NCBI GenBank assembly: GCA_030340625.1
Contig: JAOPHQ010000662.1
Coordinates: forward strand, 1-64,000
DNA length: 64,000 bases
DNA from: Merluccius polli
Taxonomy: Eukaryota > Chordata > Actinopteri > Gadiformes > Merlucciidae
Direction of reading: 5' to 3'
This document shows positions 1 through 64,000 of this stretch, piece after piece. The notes under the pieces are model-generated. The model was given only the letters and a program-made list of their open reading frames with translations, had not been told where the DNA came from and did not search any database. Position 1 is the stretch's first letter; each line of letters starts with the position of its first letter. The translations under genes were made by a program, and so were the position numbers.

Positions 1-379
1 CCAGTTTTCCTCCTACTGATGAAAAATGAGTCTTTCTGCCATGAATGGATGAACCGTTTACCGTCGTCATGTTTTAACGTACATCTATTCATCAGTGTCT
101 AAAGATAAAGGTTACATAGAAGACTTTTCCATAGTACTGACCTGGCACCACACTGAAACAAGGATTTTCAATAACCTTTGTCTTTCTATATTAAAACTCT
201 GTCTTCTCTTCTCATTCTAAAGAACTCCATCTCCTACCTCTCTCTTGCTCTCTCCCCATCTGTCTTCCCCTGCCCTCATCCTTTGTTTACATCTCTTTCC
301 TTTCATTTTGTTTAAATGTCGTTCCTCTCCATCACCTCCTCTCTCCTTTGCTCCCCTCTACGGTGTTTTTCCCTCCCAG
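1..379 (+). other. pla2r1: 3' part of pla2r1 intron 1
   Basis: AT-rich sequence with no coding signal. It turns pyrimidine-rich towards 200-375 and ends in the acceptor ccctcccag at 371-379. The signal-peptide exon must lie to the left of the window, because exon 2 enters in phase 1, as ly75 exon 2 does. Confidence 0.7.
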
Positions 380-28659
<28,280 letters not shown>

Positions 28660-28879
28660 CATCCACACATTGCTCACTGTGTCCCTGTAAGGAGACACTC
28701 AGTGGCTCATCTTGCACTCTCTCTTTCTCTGTCTCTGTCTCTCTCTCTGTCTTAGTCTCTGTCTATCTCTCTCTCTCTCTCTCCCTGTCTCTCTCTTTTG
28801 CTCCATTTCTCTCTGTTGCTCTCCATCTCTCTCTCTCTATCTGTACCTCACTCTCTTTCTGTCATGCTCTCTAGTGGTG

Positions 28880-28880
<1 letters not shown>

Positions 28881-28974
<94 letters not shown>

Positions 28975-28979
28975 ATAGG

Positions 28980-29014
<35 letters not shown>
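28881..29014 (+). repeat. (GT)n microsatellites, two blocks
   Basis: 28881-28968 and 28981-29014, separated by 'ggtgggatagga'. Confidence 0.95.
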
Positions 29015-29018
<4 letters not shown>

Positions 29019-30055
29019 GGGTTTTCCAGTTCACTTTTAGTCAGCAATGTCACATTCCCAAGCTCTCATTGGTCAGGATTCTGGTCACATGACAGCAGCC
29101 AAGCCAGTGTTTTTCACACATGGGAGAAGTTTTCCTTCAGGGCTTTCTGCCTAACCCTAACCCTAACCCTAACCAAGTAGTTGTGTTGCCTAAACCTAAC
29201 CAAACTGCGACTGAAAACTGAAAATAATAAGTGAACCAAGTCCAAAAATAATACGTGGTTCGGGACACAAACCCCAGTCTCCTGTGTTCGACCCATTCAT
29301 CCACCACAACCTTCTCCCTTTATGTACCGTGTCGCTCTTTGTACCACAGCACCTGACTTCCTAGGCTTTCGGACACAAAGGGCTTCCTGGCAGAAAGTCA
29401 GAAAGGCAAACTTCTCCTGTGTGCTGGTTCTTCCGCCTCCTGAACTTCACTGTTCACAATATTAACCATTAATCAGCATGCTTCGATTTCCTGTGAGGAA
29501 GTATTGTGTGATTGCAACTACAAGACACACAAACAAGAACAGGTTGTAATATACAAGGTCAGGTGCGTGGTGAGGTAATGGCCATTACATTACACATTAC
29601 CAGCTAATGTTAAAACAAAAAATTGAATCAGGGACGTGTTTAGTTCATGAGGAGAGGCACTTGGCGTGGTTAGACAGGTTAGACAGGTTAGACGGTGTTA
29701 TTTTAATGAAGGATGTTTTACACACCGTATTTTCAAGATCAGAAGCCTTTTCTGGTCTCCAGCCGAAGTCATTGAAAACATGTTCAGAGTGAAAGTGTGT
29801 TTAGAAAATGAAGCTGTTATTGCCAGGTTGTCTCCGTGTGGAGAGGTGTTGTATGACGTGATGGTCGTACAGTCTCAGTATTAGGCCTACCTGTGTGGTG
29901 GTGCTTTTGTATTTTTATAAAGAAATGGGTTTGATGTCAGAGTTGTTTCTCTTGTATTTGCTATTTTATTAGGAGAACATATGAGGCATCAATAATAATT
30001 GATCATATGGTAGCAAATGTGTTGGATGTGTTTTTGCACAAATGTTTTTTTTGTT

Positions 30056-30061
30056 AATAAA
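30056..30061 (+). terminator. Candidate pla2r1 poly(A) signal AATAAA
   Basis: AATAAA followed within 30 bases by 'gtgtgacgataac' and then T-rich sequence. First convincing hexamer after the stop; not proven. Confidence 0.45.
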
Positions 30062-30298
30062 TGTAAAGTGTGACGATAACAAGATGTCTTCTTTTTAATG
30101 TTTCTTCTCTTGGTTTGATTAAAACAAAGAATGTTGCTGTTGCAACTATTTGTCTTTTCTTTTTCCTTTTTTTCTTTGTTGCTTTATCTCTTTCTTTCTT
30201 ATATACGTTATGTATTATTAATGTATTATTCTAATTAATTAATTATTGTTTAAACGTGTTTTTATTTTTTAAACATGTTTTATTTAGCCTTTATTTAA

Positions 30299-30328
30299 CC
30301 AGGTTTGTCCCAAAAAGGGACAAACCTG
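30299..30328. repeat. Perfect short hairpin in a dispersed repeat
   Basis: caggtttgtccc aaaaa gggacaaacctg, 12-base arms, in a 'tttatttaaccaggt' repeat between the genes. Confidence 0.7.
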
Positions 30329-30589
30329 AAGGGAGACCTGGCCAATAAGTAATTGTTAAGAAATGTGAAAATATTAAATTGCCCTTTCATTTATAAATAA
30401 TAAATAAAATAATAAAATAAAAAATCTGAAATAATATTATTCATTCGTAATTATATATATTTTGTTTGCCAGGAAAATTATGCAGTCAGATTGCATAAAT
30501 AAAAAATCCCACAAATGTATGAAAATGATACATCAATCACAAAGACATTGAGCGTGCAGGTGCAGTAATATCAACCGCGCTCAATAAAC

Positions 30590-30990
30590 TGCGACAGACG
30601 CGCAGCAGGAGAGCCGCGACGCCGAGGGGGCGCGCGCCGCGGTCTCCTGGTGGCGCGCGGGCTCCTGGTTTCCCCGCCCGGAAGCGGCCGGGGGGGGCGG
30701 CGTCAGGCCGGCCGGGGGGGGGCGGCGTCAGGCCGGCCGTCGGGGCGCAGTATCCGGGTTCAGGATATCTGGGTTGGCCAAACAACAACGCAGTAACAGA
30801 CGACGCCGCCGCAGTCGCAGTCCGGACCGCACGTCTGACAGTAGAGACGGCGAGCCGCGGGTTTTCTCCTTGCTTCTTCTTCTAACCTGGGAAACTATGA
30901 ACCCAGCGGGAGCCATAGTCTCGTAGAGAGGGTCCTGGGTCTATCGTGGTGAGGGTCCCGGGTCTAGTCTAGTCCGGACTTGACGTCGGA
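30590..30990 (+). promoter_or_regulatory. ly75: CpG-rich promoter region and 5' UTR of ly75
   Basis: Dense CpG sequence in an AT-rich surrounding, just upstream of the signal-peptide exon. It holds a directly repeated 'ggcggcgtcaggccggccg' (about 30696 and 30722). No TATA box is evident, which fits a CpG-island promoter. Confidence 0.65.
30897..30926 (+). promoter_or_regulatory. Nine-codon upstream ORF
   Basis: ATG AAC CCA ... TAG in the probable 5' UTR, 65 bases before the ly75 start codon. Such ORFs often reduce initiation at the main start; whether the transcript includes it depends on the start site. Confidence 0.4.
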
Positions 30991-30991
30991 G

Positions 30992-60271
<29,280 letters not shown>

Positions 60272-60505
60272 GGTGGGAACGGCCTCACGAAACAAACACT
60301 GATGTGCCTCGGCCTGTGTGCATTTTACCATCGGTGTGCAAATACAGTGTCTGCCTTTTTTATGTTCTTCTCAAGTGTCTTAAGCAGATGCCAGGCTCTC
60401 TGAAATACTTCTTTAATACTACTGCGCTGTGTCTGTGATTTAATTTTGTTGGTTTGTTTTAAGATTGAAGTATTGATTTAAATTATTTCTTGTTAAAAAA
60501 AAAGG

Positions 60506-60658
60506 GCTCCTGTTTTACCGCTTTATAGGCCTACTGTACAAGCCGTTTTAAATTCTATCCACAGTATCACATGTAGGTATGTTCCACCCCCGATGTATGA
60601 TGAGTAGATCTTAAAATGGGTCTCGCACCTTGTGGTAAAATAGGGGCCCTTTAATCGT
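60506..60658 (+). mobile_element. Inverted-repeat element (MITE-like), copy 4
   Basis: aagggctcctgttttacc at the left and ggtaaaataggggcccttta at the right, with the 'atgtatgatga' core; lies in the probable ly75 3' UTR. Confidence 0.7.
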
Positions 60659-61626
60659 TCTGTTAAACAACCTGAATGTCCTTGCTTGTTGTTGGTATCT
60701 TGCTAAAGTGAGGTGAAGCCAGGATTAATAATAACTTTTAGAATCAGAATCAAACCTTAAAGGGGAACAATTCAGATTCTGAAGTAGATTTTACTTCTAT
60801 GCAAATGACTCCCGCTGCATTAGCCAAGTTTAAGACATTTAAGAAGTTGCCTCCAGGTGTTGGTTTCTTTGTTTGTGTGGAAGTATACAAAGATAAGCTG
60901 CATGAGGTCCAGATTTATTTAATGTTTGCGTGCGATTCCTGGGTCAGGGTGGTTTGCGTAATGGTTTACTAGGTTATCGAACGAGATTTATTTAAAAATT
61001 GCGTCCTGTAGATTTGTATTCTTTCAGATCACAGGTTCTCCAGGATGGGATAAGGAAAGTCTCTGGAGAAACTGGTTCAGGTTTTGTTCTAGCCTCGTAC
61101 TTTTGTTCTTTACTGATTTATAGAGGCCTTTTTGATACTAGAGTGGTCGCAATCAGAGGGATTTTAATCAATATTTTAGGGTTTTGTAAGACATGCCGAA
61201 GCAATGTGGAGCATTGGGTCTGTTGGTGAAATGTTTTTTTTTTTTTTGGTGTAAATTAGCATTTGTTATGCACTTAAAACTACTGAGTGAGTTTGCACTT
61301 TAATAAGCCTTTGAGCAACTGTGTGTTCGATGTTTTAAGCACAATGAATTTCTAATTTTCTTCTTAGAGAACCATCCAATTGCACTTGTGTTCATGTTAA
61401 ATGCATTGTATATATTTTTTTTTTATATATATAACCATGAACCAAAGATGTTTAAAACCTGCTCAATATTCATAGCATAGGTGTTACTTTATTTTTGTTT
61501 CAGGGAATACTCCAAACTCACTCGCTAACCACCTCCAACTCACCCAGGTTTTTACCTGATTCATTTGTTTTCTGTTCGTCCTAAACGCCGCCTCCGCTTA
61601 ATCCAGGTACAGTCTTGGCTGCACTC

Positions 61627-61632
61627 AATAAA
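61627..61632 (+). terminator. Candidate ly75 poly(A) signal AATAAA
   Basis: cactcAATAAAatgac, followed by 'gtgcatgcattgcattttgg' GT/T-rich sequence within 60 bases. Confidence 0.5.
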
Positions 61633-62007
61633 ATGACATGCCGTTAAACACTGTCCCGGACTCTTTAATGTGCATGCATTGCATTTTGGCATGTAGGTTC
61701 TTTAACATACCGTATGTAGAATTGTTTTGTGTCGTTTACTTAATGTACCGTCTGTTCTCCGTTCTCGCGTGTGGGTTAGTTAATTACTGCGTGTATTTGG
61801 TAATGTTTGTATACACAACTACTTGTGAGGTCAATCTGAGAGCAATTTATGGTATCCACGCGTACCTAATAACTCATCTGGAGCAATTTGTTAACCTAAA
61901 AATAGTCAACTTGACTAAAATGTGTTTTATATACCAAGTTGAGAAGTACAAATGACATACTTTAAACACTTTGAAATAACCACTAAACCAAAATGTTTAC
62001 ATTACTC

Positions 62008-62013
62008 TTTATT
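62008..62013 (-). terminator. Candidate poly(A) signal of the convergent gene
   Basis: Minus-strand AATAAA (plus 'tttatt') in 'ttgcaataaagagtaat', about 1 kb downstream of the minus-strand stop codon. Confidence 0.45.
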
Positions 62014-62185
62014 GCAAAAATGAAATCAGGAAAACTAGACTTTTATATACAAAGCCAACTCGTAAGCAAAATAAAAAGGAGACCTCTTGAAAACGTAAGG
62101 GAGGAACAGAAGTCTTCTAGTGACACGTTTCACTGGAGCATTTTTCAGCCCCCATCAGGAAGGTGTCACATGGGACAAGATGCTT

Positions 62186-62206
62186 TGGAGGGGGGGGGGG
62201 GGGGGG
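62186..62206 (+). repeat. Poly-G tract
   Basis: About 20 consecutive G residues in the convergent gene's probable 3' UTR. Confidence 0.9.
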
Positions 62207-62233
62207 GAGAAATAAATGTATTCCCCTTCTTTA

Positions 62234-62420
62234 AAGGGTCCCTATTTTACCACCAGGTATGAGTGTGATTAGCCATACTAACTGGTAGACTGATCTATCC
62301 ATCATGCATCTGGGTGGACACTCCCACTTGTGATGTCACTAGAGGGTGGTCGCATGACAATTTTGAAGCAGCTAGCGGTTACTCACTCACACCTGGTGGT
62401 AAAATAGGGGCCATTTAAAG
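62234..62420 (+). mobile_element. Inverted-repeat element (MITE-like), copy 5
   Basis: Best preserved copy: agggtccctattttaccacc at the left, cacctggtggtaaaataggg at the right, about 190 bases overall. Confidence 0.88.
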
Positions 62421-62817
62421 GCTGTCTCACATCAAAGCCCACATACGAGTAAGTCCACCCGGGCATGCATCCTCGGTGCCCGATTCAAGCCCATCAATTG
62501 CAATAACAGACAGATGCTGCAGATTCTGTCTAAATCCAGCTTCTTTTAAAGCACTCTTGGTTGATCATTTCAAAAAGCACAATTTTTACCCATTGTATTT
62601 TTTTTAATTAACTAAATATATTTGCTAAAGTGCACTCAAAGCCCATCTCTGTTGCCAACATCTGCACTACTTAAAGAACCGCCACAACTTTGTTTTACCT
62701 TTTTCTTTTCCCCATTCGAAACCAAGTCTGCAAATCAAACTGTAGGAACAGCACCACCTCTGGTAAAAACAGGCTACTGCAATAGTTTCCAATTGACATA
62801 AATTGTCAGGCAATATC

Positions 62818-62983
<166 letters not shown>

Positions 62984-63016
62984 ATGCTGCATATCCACGG
63001 CAGCCGCATCCGGTCG

Positions 63017-63138
63017 TCAGTACTCCTCGTCCAGCTCATCCTCCAGGTCGGAGAAGTCGATGGATGGCCTGCTGTCGTGGACCGATACCAGGCCCTCCTC
63101 ATCGTCATCATCCTCCTCCTCGGTTTCCCCGTGCGGGC
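63017..63138 (-). CDS. Last coding exon of an unidentified convergent gene (acidic C-terminus)
   Basis: Minus-strand acceptor ctctgcttccag is strong, and the exon runs 122 bases in one frame to TGA at 63017-63019. It encodes PHGETEEEDDDDEEGL, VSVHDSRPSIDF and SDLEDELDEEY, a strongly acidic end with no recognised domain. GC-rich codon use resembles the two receptor genes. In mammals the gene facing the LY75 group from the far side is MARCHF7, which also ends acidic, but the resemblance is weak and I do not assign it. Upstream exons lie beyond or are unrecognised within the window. Confidence 0.6.
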
Positions 63139-63411
63139 CTGGAAGCAGAGCAGGGAGGTGACATAACTCCATAGACATAGCTGCTACTCTGTACTCCCAT
63201 TGGTGTGGGCGTGTACACTGTTAGCAGGGCAGCTGCTCAGTCAGCTAGCGACCTCCTAGAATCTAATGCATTTTAACCACTACTGGGATGGGCAACTACA
63301 TGCAGAACTAAGTGTTCATGGTTTGCCACAACCTACTCACTATGGCCTCTAGGTGAATAAGGTATACACTGACCCCTACTGGTGTTGTGGGAGCTAAACA
63401 CCCAGAGCCTT

Positions 63412-63618
63412 AAAGGGTCCCCTATGTTACCACCAGGTGTGATGTTGATTCCCATTACAAGCCCTATACAAATCTACCCTCTAGTGACATCACACATGGG
63501 AGTGTCCACCCAGATGTATGATGAATAGATCAGCCTACCAGCCTCCCCAGTGATCCATCCATCGTACATCCGCTAATCAGCATCACACCTGGTGGTAAAA
63601 TGGGGGACCTTCAAAGGC
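63412..63618 (+). mobile_element. Inverted-repeat element (MITE-like), copy 6
   Basis: agggtcccctatgttaccac at the left and cacctggtggtaaaatgggg at the right, with the full 'atgtatgatgaatagatcag' core; just upstream of the minus-strand exon. Confidence 0.85.
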
Positions 63619-64000
63619 AGTGTGAGCCACACTGAAGGAGCAAACGGCTTATTAAGATGTTCCATGGAGGGGAAGATACCGCAGACCAGCTGAACAGCCT
63701 GGCGAGATGTGGGCTGCTCTGGTCTGATTGGGGCAGCGTCGTCTCCGCGCTCACAGGAGAGATGTGGGCGGTTGCTTGCACTAGTTTCAAGTTGAGCTGA
63801 ATGGTACAACAGTCATGTGTTTTTTACGACTCCCATAGGGTTAGGTTTATCTGTCTATGCATCCATCTATATATCCATTGACGTCAGTGATGTCAGATGG
63901 TTCTGACGCTAGCCCTACACCGGGGCAAGCTTCAAACAAAGTTTTCTATACGCTTTGGACAGAGCGAGACTTGGGCTCGATGACGTCGCGGATACTGTTC
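63619..64000. other. Right edge, no assigned feature
   Basis: A minus-strand open stretch (63573-63809) has no convincing splice sites or family match. The rest is ordinary non-coding sequence. Confidence 0.4.

Larger units (their letters stand above)
28660..30061 (+). other. pla2r1: Probable pla2r1 3' UTR
   Basis: Contains a CT-rich tract (28710-28860), (GT)n arrays, a four-unit telomere-like (CCCTAA)n at 29150-29173, and no coding exon. Its extent is inferred from the first good poly(A) signal. Confidence 0.5.
60272..61650 (+). other. ly75: Probable ly75 3' UTR
   Basis: AT-rich, no coding exon; includes MITE-like copy 4 (60506-60658) and ends near the poly(A) signal at 61627. Confidence 0.55.

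Noticed and set aside
29150..29173. Interstitial telomere of a chromosome fusion
   Set aside because: Only about four CCCTAA units; too short to distinguish from chance or repair insertion.
63573..63809. Upstream exon of the minus-strand gene
   Set aside because: Part lies in MITE-like copy 6, and no acceptor/donor pair in phase with the last exon was found.

Overview
The window is vertebrate, almost certainly from a ray-finned (teleost-type) fish. GC-rich coding exons of 36-390 bases, with canonical splice sites, lie in long introns full of (GT)n, (CA)n, (CT)n and (TA)n arrays, tRNA-derived SINEs, short inverted-repeat elements and minisatellites. No bacterial-style operon or CRISPR array is present. 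The species cannot be named from the sequence.

Two large plus-strand genes of the mannose-receptor family lie head to tail. The first (380-28659, 5' end outside the window) is a phospholipase A2 receptor, pla2r1. It shows a cysteine-rich ricin-B-like domain, a fibronectin type II domain, eight C-type lectin-like domains (CTLDs), one transmembrane segment and a short tail. I could place 29 coding exons, joining in one frame to 1,441 residues; only the signal-peptide exon is missing. The second (30992-60271) is a complete ly75 (CD205/DEC-205). It has 35 coding exons joining to 1,738 residues, with the same head, ten CTLDs, one transmembrane segment and a short acidic tail. The order PLA2R1-LY75 on one strand is also the human 2q24 arrangement (from memory), so the pair is an old tandem duplication. 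At the right edge an acidic C-terminal exon of an unidentified gene (63017-63138) runs on the minus strand, converging on ly75.

Layout: 1-379 pla2r1 intron 1; 380-28659 pla2r1 exons and introns; 28660-30061 its likely 3' UTR and poly(A) signal; 30590-30990 a CpG-rich likely ly75 promoter and 5' UTR with a 9-codon upstream ORF; 30992-60271 ly75; 60272-61650 its 3' UTR; 62000-63138 the 3' end of the convergent gene.

Both proteins should be type I endocytic receptors. In mammals PLA2R1 binds secreted phospholipases A2, and LY75 takes up antigen in dendritic cells and thymic epithelium. No CTLD in either gene has the EPN/QPD plus WND calcium-sugar motif, so protein rather than sugar binding is expected. 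The unusual biology is in the introns: exons whose splice sites abut very long (GT)n tracts, two exons enclosed by complementary (GT)n and (CA)n arrays, minisatellites that can be traced to parent mobile elements, inverted-repeat elements carrying the start of a helicase-like gene, and a pla2r1 intron that reads in frame as a threonine-rich stalk.
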